Of a DNA stretch of 64,000 bases, positions 9,476 through 20,383 are shown piece by piece; the first letter of the stretch is position 1; every line of letters starts with the position of its first letter. The DNA lies in assembly GCA_026075535.2 (NCBI GenBank), contig AP026539.1, positions 10,726,001 to 10,790,000 on the forward strand, in the 5' to 3' direction. A program made the position numbers and the translations under genes. The notes under the pieces were generated by a model that did no database searches, had not been told where the DNA came from, and saw only the letters and a program-made list of their open reading frames with translations. This DNA is from Tricholoma matsutake (Eukaryota; Basidiomycota; Agaricomycetes; Agaricales; Tricholomataceae).

Positions 9476-12400
9476 CCGCTTTGAAGTCTTGTCAGTTGAA
9501 TCCCTGGAGAATGAATCCATTTCTGTGACTGCTCCCCTCTCTGACCCTTCAAAGTTGGCTAAAGACGTACCTGCTCTCCCCATCTCTCCTTCTACTCCAC
9601 GTCCCAAAATTAAATCATGGGAGCGTAAACTACCATGCAAGTATATTGTGGCATCCACTCCCTCTGCACATTCCTTAAACCTAGCCATCAAACTGCAGAC
9701 AACCGACACTGGACAGATACTTGGTGTCTCTGCGCTCCTGGACTGTGGTGCGACTGGTCTCTTCATTGACTCCCATCTGGTACAACAACATCGTCTAAAT
9801 ACTCGCTCACTCTCACGTCTGATACCTGTATATAACATGGATGGATCCCCAAATGAAGCTGGTGCCATCCGAGAGGTTGCAGACCTGGTTCTCCATTACA
9901 AAGATCATAGTGAGCGTGCCCTTTTTGCTGTCACTCAATTAGGAAAGCAAAAGGTGATTTTGGGATATCCATGGCTTCGAGACCATAACCCAGAGGTTGA
10001 CTGGCGCACCAGGGAGGTTACCATGAGCCGATGTCCATCCCACTGTCGGACGTGTTTCACAGAAGCCAGGCAAGAACGTCGTGGACAGAAGGCGGCAATA
10101 TGACGAACTCAGAAGTGTCGTGCTGGACCCCTGCCTATACCTGAAGTGGAATTGGAAGGGGTTCCTGATCTAATGCCGGACTCGGATGATGATGATGAGG
10201 ACCCAGAGGAAGAGGAGGAGGGTGATCGGATCTTCTACACTGTGATTCGCTCATCACATGAGGTGTGTGCCACATCGAACATATCCCAATGCCTCGCCGA
10301 GGCCTTCCACAAAAACAACACTGCTAAATCCTCTACTAACTCCTTACTCCCTCATCTCCATGAGTTTGAAGATGTGTTCTCCAAGGAGTCATTCGACTCT
10401 CTTCCTGCGCATAAGCCATGGGATCACACGATCGAACTCACCCCCGGCGCAACCCCTTCATCCTGCAAGGTCTATCCTCTCTCTCCGGAAGAACAATGGC
10501 AGCTTGACCAGTTCATTGACGAGCACCTGGCCTCTGGACATATTCGACCATCGAAGTCACCCATGGCCTCTCCCTTTTTCTTTGTCAAGAAGAAGGATGG
10601 CTCACTTTGACCGGTTCAAGACTACAGAAGGCTCAACAACATCACGGTCAAAAATCGCTACCCACTACCCCTCATCTCCAAACTCGTAAACCAGCTCCAT
10701 GGAGCCCAATACTTCACCAAGCTCGATGTCCGTTGGGGCTATAATAATGTGAGGATAAAGGAGGGAGATGAGTGGAAGGCAGCCTTTCGTACCAACCGTG
10801 GTCTTTTTGAACCGCTTGTCATGTTCTTTGGCCTTACTAATAGCCCTGCCACCTTTCAGACCATGATGAATGACATCTTCCATGACCTCATCCTCGAAGG
10901 CGTGGTCTGCATCTATCTCGACGACATCCTCATCTTCACTCGCATGGTTGAAGAGCACCGTCGCATCACGCGCCTCGTCCTAGAGCGACTTTGACGGTAC
11001 AAACTCTACCTTCGTCAGGACAAATGTGAGTTCGAAAGGACCAAGATCGAGTACCTCGGCCTGATTATCTCGGAGGGTCAAGTGGAGATGGATCCTATCA
11101 AGGTAAACAGGGTCACAGCTTGGCCGATGCCCACGAACCAGAAGGAGGTGCAGTCTTTCCTGGGCTTCATCCATTTTTATCAGCGTTTTATCAAGGATTT
11201 CTCACATCATGGACAACTGCTGTTCGACTTGACAGGAAAGGAGGCATGGAGGTGGGATAATGCACAACAGGAGGTGTTCGAAAAGCTTAAGGAGATGGTC
11301 ACTTCCGCTCCGATCCTTACCTTTGCTGACGATTTGCATCCTTTTTGTGTAGAAGCCGACAGTTCTGACTTTGCGACGGGCGCCATGTTGTCTCAGCAGT
11401 CTCCAGAGGACCAGAAGTGGCATCCTGTTGCGTTCTACTCCAAAAGCCTTAGTGCTGTAGAGAGAAACTACGAGATCCATGACAAGGAGATGTTGGCGAT
11501 AATGCGTGTGCTTGAGGAGTGGCGACACTTCCTCGAGGGTGCCCAACACAAGGTGGAAATTTGGACGGATCACAAGAACCTTGAGTACTTCATGACGGCC
11601 AAGAAATTGAACCGTCGTCAAGCTTGTTGGTCCCTGTATCTATCTAGATTCGACTTCTCCTTACACCACCGTCTGGGTCGCAGCATGGGGAAGACTGATG
11701 CCCTATCCCAATGTGCAGACCATGGGGATGGCAGCGGTGACAACCAAAACATTGTGCTGTTGCAGCCAGACCTGTTCACCATTTGGGCACTGGAAGGCAT
11801 CGCACCCCAGGGCGAGGAGCGGGACATCCTACATGACATTCGTCGCACAAACCGTAGCAGTTTACATGAGGATGTTGTCGCCTGAGCTGTTAAAGAACTG
11901 AGGAAGGGATTGACCCTTTCCTTACGTGTGGCAGAGTGGGCTGAAAAGGAGGACTTGTTGTATTTCAGGGATTGCATCTATGTTCCCAATGACCCAGACC
12001 TTCGCCAGTGCATCATATCCCAACACCATGACTCACAGATTGCTGGCCACCCCGGATGCTGGAAGACCTTGGAGCTCACCTCACGGAACTATTGGTGGCC
12101 ACAAATGTCACAGCTCATTGGTCAGTATTGTCGCACTTGTGACCTTTGCTTACACACCAAGGTTCCTCGTCGCAAGCCTATTGGTGAGCTACACCCTCTT
12201 CCTGTTCCAGAGAGTCGTTGGGATGTCATCAGCGTTGACTTTGTGGTGGAATTGCCAGAGTCAAACGGGTTTGATGCGGTGATGTGCACAGTTGACTCAG
12301 TGGGAAAACGCGCTCACTTCATTCCCACTCACACCACTGTCAGTGCCCTAGGTGCTGCTCGACTCTACCTCCACCACATGTGGAAATTACATGGACTTCC

Positions 12401-13346
12401 TGGTGCCTTCCTCTCGGATTGTGGCCCTCAGTTCATGGCAGAGTTCACTCGTGAGCTGTACCAACTCCTGGGGATCAAACTCCTTGCTTCAACCGCTTAT
12501 CACCCACAAACTGATGGCCAGATGGAGCGAGTCAACCAGGAACTGGAGCAGTACATCCACCTCTTTGTCAATGAACACCAGGATGATTGGGATGATCTCC
12601 TTCCTTTGGCCGAGTTCGGATACAACAACTATGTCCATGCTTCCACTCAACAGACCCCTTTCCTCTTAGACACTGGACGACATCCACGCATGGGATTTGA
12701 ACCTCGCCAAACTCCCTCACACATCGAGACAGTGAATGAGTTCACAGAACGCATGAGGGATAGCTTGGAGGAGGCAAGGGCAGCCTTAGCAAAGGCGAAG
12801 GATGACATGGCGTGATTTTACAACCAACGCCACTCCCCAACCCCTCAGTACAAGGTTGGTGATCGAGTTTATCTTGACTCCAGTGACATCTCCACTACAC
12901 GTCCATCCAAGAAACTCGCTCATCGCTTCTTGGGACCTTTCCCCATTGTCAAGTGCATTGGAACACATGCCTATCGTCTACACCTCCCAGCCTCCATGTC
13001 CAGACTCCATCCCGTCTTCCATGTCGTCAAATTGCTTCCAGCTCCCCCAGATCCGTTCCCGGGATGCCATTCACACCCACCACCACCACCTACAGTGATC
13101 GAGGGAGAATCCCAATATGAAGTCGAGTCAATCTTGGACAGCCGTTTGCGTTGAGGAAAACTCCAGTATTTGGTACATTGGAAGGGTTATGGGTATGAGG
13201 AGAACTCATAGGTCGAAGAGTCTGATGTAAATGCCCCTCGGTTAATCAAGGAATTCCACCGACGGCACACTGCTGCACCGCGTCGCATTCAAGTCATGGA
13301 CTTTGGTCATATACGATTTCGAATGCATCTGGGCGATGCATCTTAG
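9444..13346 (+). pseudogene. Gypsy-1 pol: protease, reverse transcriptase, RNase H, integrase, chromodomain-like tail
   Basis: One frame throughout with no frameshift, interrupted by TGA at 10101, 10608, 10992, 11883, 12813 and 13152 and by TAG at 13209; the end is TAG 13344-13346. Protease motif ALLDCGATGLFID near 9736: the usual D-S-G is D-C-G here, while Gypsy-2 keeps [32 protein letters not shown], and the active site [11 protein letters not shown] near 10910. RNase H: FCVEADSSDFATGA, then NYEIHDKEMLAI. Integrase: H-H-C-C zinc region (HHDSQIAGHPGCW to CRTCDLCLH), ISVDFVVELPES, FLSDCGPQF, HPQTDGQMERVNQELEQY. C-terminal LQYLVHWKGYGYEEN is the chromodomain core, placing it among Tf1-like chromoviruses. 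Confidence 0.92.
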
Positions 13347-13357
13347 AGAGGGGGTGA

Positions 13358-13791
13358 TGTAAGGGGACTAGGGGGGTGCCCTGTGTGTTTTTCCTATTTT
13401 TTATGTTTGTCCTATATTTTTCCCCACCTCATTTCCTTCTATTCTTCATTTTCTATGATTTTTCCGGATTTTATTACTAATTTTCCCTTGCTATCATGTT
13501 TGTACATGTTGACACTTTTATATTTAGAGGTGGAGTACCCCTTCCGACACATACCCCTTGGTATGATGTCATTCAGCGGCCTTGATCCGCCTATCTCCAC
13601 CTTTTGCTATTTTTAGGTTATATTTGATTTTTGTTGTCTTCACATATACTGGGCATCAGCAAGGGGATCCTTAGAGTTTTCTCTTCGGATTTCCCTTTGC
13701 TAGGTGTGCCCCCAATCCCTGTATTCCTGTATTATGTAGCATAATTTTAACTTTGGATTTCCCTTTGCTAGAGGCTTAGGTTGCCCTTATA
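13358..13791 (+). repeat. 3' LTR of Gypsy-1 (434 bp)
   Basis: Same as 7762-8187 apart from scattered, mostly transition differences and an 8-bp tandem duplication of CCTGTATT near 13718-13735. It is preceded by the purine tract AGAGGGGGTGA and followed by the target duplication CAGAA. Confidence 0.93.
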
Positions 13792-13796
13792 CAGAA

Positions 13797-13933
13797 GTTA
13801 CATTGCTGACATAAATGAGCCATTCACACATAAGTTGGAAGGCATTCTTGTGAGTTTTGGAAGACAAACCTATTTGGAGGAAACTCAGTTGTTGAAACTG
13901 ACTCATATCACAGATTATTTCACTCATAAATAG
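13797..13933 (+). pseudogene. pogo transposase, 3' end resuming after Gypsy-1
   Basis: After one copy of the CAGAA duplication the transposase frame that stopped at 7761 continues without a shift: FTLRSYIADINEPFTHK, then LEGILVSFGRQTYLEET and a terminal TAG at 13931-13933. This shows that the gene was one piece when the retrotransposon inserted. The sequence from here to 14088 is the pogo 3' non-coding end. Confidence 0.83.
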
Positions 13934-14090
13934 CCTAACTTTTGTTTTTTGTAGTATTTACATCCATATAATGAATCTACAACCCACTAGAGGCACCCTA
14001 TAATGACCTCTTTTGGAACCCATACTCTGTGAAAACCCATGATTTATGATGTCCATGGAGGGGGTATGGGTTATGGCAGAGTTGACTGTA

Positions 14091-14366
14091 TATGATTGGG
14101 ATTCATGCTTGTAGAAACTAGCAATTGCCTAGAATTCTGTGTTACGTTTAATTACTATGCACCTGGTGGGTATACTATGGATAATAAGCCAGTAACTACT
14201 AACAAGTACTTTTGCTGAACAAGTGGATCAATTCCTCTTAGATGCATGTATGGTACAGGCAAGGTCTAAGCCTAGCCTTCTCAGAACTATATAATTGGGA
14301 TTCATGCTTGTAGAAGCTAGAATTCTGTAGTTACATTTAATTACTATGCACCTGGTGGGTATACTA
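14091..14366. repeat. Tandem repeat with ~200-bp unit, target of the pogo insertion
   Basis: One complete unit runs 14091-14290 and a second begins at 14291 and stops near 14366. Both contain ATTGGGATTCATGCTTGTAG and ATGCACCTGGTGGGTATAC. The 3' half of the unit (AAGTACTTTTGCTGAAC to CTCAGAACTA) is also found left of the pogo element at about 1394-1490, so the array was split by that insertion. No coding capacity. Its origin is unknown; it may be the remnant of an older element. Confidence 0.8.
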
Positions 14367-14584
14367 TACCACAAGTTACTTGAGACCTTCCTGGTAGCTG
14401 TGGCCCCCTTTCCAGCACTTTTTATAACATAATTGTGTGCAAATCATTGAGGGGTAACAGAACAAGACATGACTTTGAGAGTGGGCAATCCCCGCATATT
14501 GCCGAAAGTGCTTGGCAATGCCACGTGACACGCACACGTCATTCAATGCTCCAATGAGTGACCCAAGCAATTTCAAGTGGGCAC

Positions 14585-14966
14585 TGTTGAGATGTACACC
14601 GGGAACAGGCATCATTGTATCTGACGATACAGTCTTTGATCCCATCACTGACATCCCATTATGGTGTGTCAGCATCCTGATCATCCCTTTATGGCATGTC
14701 GGATATTGGTAACAAGTCTTTTGGAATGTTCCCTTTATACTCACTCTTTGTTGGTTACCTTTATGACTTCTAGTATATATACCCTATGATATTAGTTAGA
14801 CACCTCAGTCAATTATACATCGACTGAGGTGAGTAACGTTCCATAGAACCTTACATACTAGATTACTAATAGTACCATAGTCTATTATTATCTAGGTACT
14901 ATTTGCTTGTATATAGTCAATTATACATTGACTGAGTCTATTATTATCTAGGATCAATTCTCTACA
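14585..14966 (+). repeat. 5' LTR of Copia-1
   Basis: Starts TGTTGAGATG and ends TCTCTACA. It has a TATA-like TAGTATATATACC near 14771-14783, followed by an inverted repeat CCTCAGTC/GACTGAGG (14803-14810 and 14822-14829) that would form a hairpin near the RNA start. AGTCAATTATACAT and GTCTATTATTATCTAGG are each present twice. Confidence 0.9.
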
Positions 14967-15153
14967 GGTTATGGGCCACTCCCATCTCTTTGAGCGATGG
15001 TAGATAATCTCCTAGCCACTTGATGCTTTGCTACATCATTTTTTTTGATCGAAAATCCAATCACTATCCCATTTCGGATCATGGATTACTCTTTGTGCAA
15101 TCAAAACCCCTAGATGGCCTCTTTGAATCCCAAATCTTTTCCCTAGACCCAAC

Positions 15154-18100
15154 ATGACAGAATCTAGCCCTCCCTTGATTACCCTGATCAAACTCTCAGT
15201 TCAGTATTCCAGCGAGATACTTGACAAACTTAAATCAAATTACAAGGAATGGTGTGAGGAAATTACCATCGCCCTTTCATTGAATGGTCTCTATGACTAT
15301 GTTGCCAGCACAATCACTGCACCTGCTACCTCCGAAACTCGAGCATTAATCAACTGGAAGGCCATTTGTCTAACCTTAATCCAAAGGTCCCAATTACTGT
15401 GAAAGACATTAATGGACAAGCCTTCACTGTTATGGTGGATTCTGACCCTGCAAAACCCCAACCTGACAGTTACCCTCCATTCACTGGACTTGCTAGTGAC
15501 CCACTTCCCACAGGTTCAATCGAGGAGGTGGAATAGGAGGAGTTAACCACAACTGTTGACTGGACCAACAACACCATAACCCCTGGAGAAGAGGCATTCA
15601 CTGTCGAACCACTTAACCAAACTCAATGCTCCCAAGTTTTGCTCACCAATTTCCCTTTTATTATTGATACAGGTGCGACAGTCCACATCTCACCGGACAA
15701 GGCTGACTTCCTTACCCTTCAATCAATCCTGCCCCACCCTGTAAAAGGTGTTGGGGGATCCTCCATCATCGTGATCGGTGTTGGTGACATAAAACTATGC
15801 ATTGCTTGGGGTGCATCAATCATATTACATAATGCACTTTACATCCCAAATGCAGCAGTCCAACTTATCTCAGTTGGTTCCCTCACCAATGACTTGAATG
15901 CTGTGGCTCATTTCAATAATTCCTCATGCTGGGTCACGGATAAATCTATGGGAGCACTTATTGCCCATGGAACTCTACTTCCAAATAAAAAACTATATTC
16001 ACTCAATTTGTACTCAGCCGCCACCGACCATGCATTCACTGTCCACAAGTCCCCCGATCTGGAAACCTGGCACCCCCATCTCGGCCATGCAAACTATCAA
16101 TCCCTTTGGGATATGGCCAAAAAGGGCACACTCACAGGTGTGCCTATCATCTCCACATCCAGACCAACCAAATGTGAATCTTGTGTCCTTGGCAAACAGA
16201 CAAAGACACCAGTTCCAAAGAAGCGTGAGGAGGGGATTGGTCACAAGGTGACACAGAAGTTGGAAAAAGTTTGGGTGGATTTATCGGGTCCGCATGCGGT
16301 CAAATCTCGTACTGGAAATTCTTATGTTATGGATATCGTCAACGATTATACATCTTTTCCACGATCGATACCACTTCGTAACAAAGATGACTTGTTTCCC
16401 AAATTGAAAGCTTGGGAATTATCCCATGAAAATGAAACAGGACTTAAAGTCAGAACCTACATCACAGACAATGGAGAATTAAAGTCTCACGAGATGGAAG
16501 CGTGGCTTAAAACACAGGGAACAGAACAACACTTTATGGCCCCGTACACTTCAGCCCATATTGGGTGAGTGGAATGCATGCATTGTACCCTTATGGCTAA
16601 AGCCTGCACTATGCGAATTTATTCAGGTTTACCGACCAACCTTTGGGACAAATTTTATCTAATGGCTTCTCATTTACATGCCAAAACCACTACACGATCA
16701 CTTCAAGGGTGCACACCTTGGGAACTCTGGCATGGACACAAACCTGACTATTCATATATGCGCGAGATTGGTTGCCGCGCCTTTGTTCTCATCCCAAAGA
16801 AGGACTACCCAAAGATTTTTGAACGATCTATTGAATGCATGCTCATTGGATATGACCTAAAGTCCAAGTCTTACTGATGCTATAATAGGGCCACAAGGAA
16901 AGTCCACAGTTCTTATCACGTTTGTTTCCTTGAAAGCCACAATAGACATGTTCCACCCACCCCACTACCTTTGGACAATACCATTAAGGAACCTGTTCAG
17001 AATGAACCTGGCTTCACCCTTTTACCCACAAACAACAATGAGGACAACGAATCCTTCCACCCGTTGAACACTGCCAAGTCAAATGATTCCATCGAAGAGG
17101 AATGAGATATAATTACTACTGACCCCCTTCCACATTGCTCATCTCAGGTACCTATCCCTACTGAGAAACATCCAAATGGAGGACCAAAAACCACCAGAAC
17201 GATGGCAGCTGTTCAAGAATCTCAAAACAGTGCTACCTGAGTCAAAGAAGCCCACCATGAATGCAGAGCTGCCACTATTGCTGCCCAATCAGGAAATCAT
17301 GATCATATACCAACCATCAATCATGATCAGGACATCATTGATGGACTACGTCAATCATTCAATAACCTTAACCTGGGTGATCAGGTGCATCAACTTCAAG
17401 CTTTGATTTCAGAGATGACAGATTTTGATCCCGAGTCACTCCAATTTGAGGATGAACCCAAAACTTGGGAAGAGGCAAAGAATTCAGGGGACGCAGAACA
17501 ATGGTGGGCAGGGTATCTTGACAAATTGAAGTCCCTGAAGGACATGGGAATCTATAAACTTATTTCCAGGGTTGACGTACCTCAAGGTAAACGAATTTGT
17601 AGGGGGCGGCCAGTTTTCCATATCAAACACAATGAAAGTGGTCAAGCCGTAAGGTGGAAAGTCCAACTCATTTTTCGGGGCTTTGAACAAATTTACGGTA
17701 GGGACTATACAAAGACATCCTCACCTACTGTGCGCATGGAATCTTGGTGAATCCTACTTCATATAGCTGCTTCTCTGGGATGGGATGCTCAACAAATTGA
17801 CATCAAAACCACTTTCCTCTATGGGATACTCCCTGAAGATGAGGTCCAGTACATGCAACAACCCAAAGGATTTGAAGAGTCAGGTCATGAAGACTGGGTC
17901 TAGCAGCTTCAGCGAGGGTTATATGGCATGAAGCAGAGCAGAAGGATATGGAATCAAACTCTTAATGCTCAAATGATTACCTGGGGGTTTACACGCCTTA
18001 CTTGTGAGTCCTGCATTTATTACAGGAAATTGGACACCGGTATTATTATTGCCGCAGTACATGTCGACAATTATCTGTCTATTGCCGATTCCAAGGACAA

Positions 18101-19052
18101 AAATGAACATTTTAAAAACCAAATGTGGGAGGTGTGGACAATCTCCGAGCTTGGTACTGCCCACTTCATTGTCAGTATTGCTGTTACCTGGGATCGACAC
18201 CTGTGCATGGTCGTGCTTTCACAGACTGCCCTCATCGATAAAATTGTCGATCAATTTGGCCAATGAGACGCAACACCTGTTTCTGCCCCCCTTGAGCCCG
18301 GTATCAAATTACGGCATACAAACTGACAGAATATGTCTGCAGATGAGCTATCACAACTCAACAAACTGCCTTACCATTCCCTCATTGGGTGTCTTATTTA
18401 CCTTGCCATTTCCACACGTCCTGATATTGCATACACTGTACAACAATTATCTCAATACCTTGACAGTTATTCTTTTGACCACTGGAGTGCAGCGACATGG
18501 CTAGTCCAGTATTTAAAGGGAACTCACGATCTCAAGCTCTACCTGGGTGGCAACAATTCTATCTCCCTTCGTGCATTCAGCGACTCTGACTGGGCCAATT
18601 GCCTTGATATGCATCGAAGCAACCTTGGATCAGGAGCCCTTTCTTGGACTGCCAGGAAACAAAAAGTTGTCACAGTATCCTCTTGCGAAGCGGAATATGT
18701 TGCCGCATTTGAGACCGCAAAGGAATGTATTTGGATACATGCTCTACTAAATGCTATAGGATACCCACAGTCCACCCCCATGACCATTCTTTGCAATAAC
18801 ATGGCTACCAAGACACTGTCCGAGGACCCTTTGCTTCACTCAAGGGTTAAACATGTCGATATCAAATACCATTTCCTTTGGGAACAAGTTCAGTCCAGTG
18901 CCTTACAGCTCCAATATATCAATACCAGGATGTGTCGCAGATCTATTCACCAAAGCACTGGATGTCAAGCAATTCACATATCTATGCTCATTCTTGGGCC
19001 TACGTTAACCCAATTCTATGCGAGGAGGAGTGTCCCTGGTGAGGAGGAGTAT
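15154..19052 (+). pseudogene. Copia-1 gag-pol remnant
   Basis: A short gag start (MTESSPPLITLIKLSVQ, 15154-15402) is followed by a frameshift and apparent deletion of the rest of gag. From 15639 one frame runs to the end: protease FIIDTGATVHISPDKADF, GAG-pre-integrase WHPHLGHANYQSL with CESCVLGKQ, integrase VWVDLSGPHAVKS and ITDNGE, RT RVDVPQGKR and QIDIKTTFLYG, and RNase H SDSDWANC and SSCEAEYVAA. The RT active site reads VHVDNYLSI: the second catalytic Asp of the usual VDD is Asn. Stops fall at 16566, 16875, 17748, 17901 (TAG), 18264 and elsewhere. The final stop TGA (19053-19055) lies inside the 3' LTR. Confidence 0.87.
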
Positions 19053-19431
19053 TGAGATGTACACTGGGAATGGGTATCATCATATCCGACGATACAGTCT
19101 TTGATCCCATCACCGACATCCCATTATGGTGTGTCGGCATCCTGATCATCCCTTTATGGCATGTCGGATATTGGTAACAAGTCTTTTGGAATGTTCCCTT
19201 TATACTCACTCTTTGTTTGTTACCTTTATGACTTCTAGTATATATACCCTACGATATTAGTTGGACACCTCAGTCAATTATACATCGACTGAGGTGAGTA
19301 ACATTCCATAGAACCTTACATACTAGATTACTAATAGTACCATAGTCTATTATTATCTAGGTACTATTTGCTTGTATATAGTCAATTATACATCGACTGA
19401 GTCTATTATTATCTAGGATCGATTCTCTACA
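19050..19431 (+). repeat. 3' LTR of Copia-1
   Basis: Same length as the 5' LTR (382 bp) and similar throughout, with scattered transitions. It begins TATTGAGATG instead of TGTTGAGATG. Confidence 0.9.
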
Positions 19432-19436
19432 GGCAC

Positions 19437-20383
19437 AAAAGAACCATTGGCTCAGAGCCACTTTCAAGAGCATTTAGTATACATGTACAATAGTTCTATC
19501 ATGCTAGATGTTCAATAGAAGCTCTTGATATACATATCTCAGCAAACACCAGCCAAAAACCCCCTTCAAATAGGCTGAAAACTCAAACCTATACAACTCA
19601 TTGTATACTGATCATACAGCCAAGGTCCTGGAGGCAACCCTTACTGATTTTTTGTGCTCTTCACGTCTCTAAAAGCCAGTTTTGTAAAATAGTGCTTCTT
19701 CATCATGAAACACCCCATTTTGGGGTAGAATTTGCTGATTTAAATGGTTTAAATTAATAATTTCGAGCTTTTGTTTCCAGAGACCTATAGAGCACAAAAT
19801 TTCGTTGGGACCACTCTCTCACACCTAAGCAATCCATGTACTCTATGCTGAGTTCTATTCCTTGGAAGGGTTACCTATCAAGCAGAGCCACTGTGGTGTG
19901 TTCCCATGGTCATATGTGGCAACATGCCGAAACTGCATGGTACAAGCATGTCATTTCATATATCATATGGTGGACAAACACCCCAGACTCATTTCTCCCT
20001 ACCCTAACAGCTGTGTTACATTCATACAGAAACCTATATAGTCTTTTGTAGTCCTCAACAAAGCAGACCCACCTGGGTGGTGCCAAGTTGAGAAAGGGGG
20101 TGCACATCCTATGACTGCACCATTCCAGACAACCATGTGGACCTGGAATTAGTACATTTCTGTAGATACCAGCACCATTATATCCAAGTTTGTAGATACA
20201 CATTCTCTTTTGAGCTGTGGACCAGATCGAAGACAAGTGGTTATACAATACCATCTGGTGAAGAAGACAACCCAATATATTACTATAACCATATTTCTGC
20301 AATTTCCCACCAAAGGTACCCAAATTACATTATATTTGCATGCACTTAAACTAATAATAATCAAATCTAGATTATTCAATGAC
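19437..20383. other. AT-rich sequence without recognisable genes
   Basis: Low-complexity, transposon-like sequence between Copia-1 and the coiled-coil pseudogene. Short open frames exist on both strands but have no recognisable motif. The last part (about 20330-20383) would be the 5' leader of the next gene. Confidence 0.5.

Larger units (their letters stand above)
7762..13791 (+). mobile_element. Gypsy-1, chromoviral Ty3/Gypsy LTR retrotransposon (6030 bp) inside the pogo transposase
   Basis: Both LTRs begin TGTAAGGGGACTAGG and end CCCTTATA. The 5-bp target duplication CAGAA is exact (7757-7761 and 13792-13796). The internal part has a primer-binding site two bases after the 5' LTR, gag, pol (protease, RT, RNase H, integrase, chromodomain-like end) and a purine tract just before the 3' LTR (about 13347-13357). 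The copy is a near twin of Gypsy-2 (29130-35177). It is inactive: six TGA codons and one TAG interrupt pol. The LTRs differ at about half a dozen positions plus an 8-bp duplication (CCTGTATT) in the 3' LTR, by eye, so the insertion is fairly young. Confidence 0.93.
1491..14088 (+). mobile_element. pogo/Fot1-like DNA transposon, host of two nested elements
   Basis: The element begins CAGTCGACTCTG at 1491 and ends with the inverted form CAGAGTTGACTG at 14088. Imperfect terminal inverted repeats extend about 25 bp (inner words AAACCATAC and GGGTTATGG). A TA duplication flanks it (1489-1490 and 14089-14090). Removing one TA plus the element gives CAGAACTATATGATTGGG, which matches an uninterrupted paralogue of the same tandem repeat at 14283-14300 with one difference. 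Without the nested Harbinger (1682-5699) and Gypsy (7762-13791) elements and their target duplications it is about 2.54 kb, a usual pogo size. Its single gene is the DDE transposase at 5771-7761 continued at 13797-13933. It is dead: the gene holds several stops and frameshifts. Confidence 0.88.
14585..19431 (+). mobile_element. Copia-1, Ty1/Copia LTR retrotransposon (4847 bp), defective
   Basis: Two 382-bp LTRs (14585-14966 and 19050-19431) with an exact GGCAC duplication (14580-14584 and 19432-19436). After the 5' LTR comes GGTTATGGGCC, like the half-tRNA-Met primer site of Copia elements and shared with Copia-2. The 3' LTR starts TA instead of TG, a G-to-A change at its first dinucleotide. 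The internal region has lost most of gag, including any nucleocapsid, and pol is full of stops. It can only have persisted as a passive copy. Confidence 0.9.

Noticed and set aside
13383..13616. Reading frame MCFSYFLCLSYIFPHL repeated near 29.15 kb and 34.78 kb
   Set aside because: It lies wholly within the Gypsy LTRs; its repetition reflects the LTRs, not a protein gene.
14376..14744. Open frame across the start of the Copia-1 LTR
   Set aside because: It crosses the LTR boundary, and part of it recurs at the 3' LTR (19000-19209); no domain.
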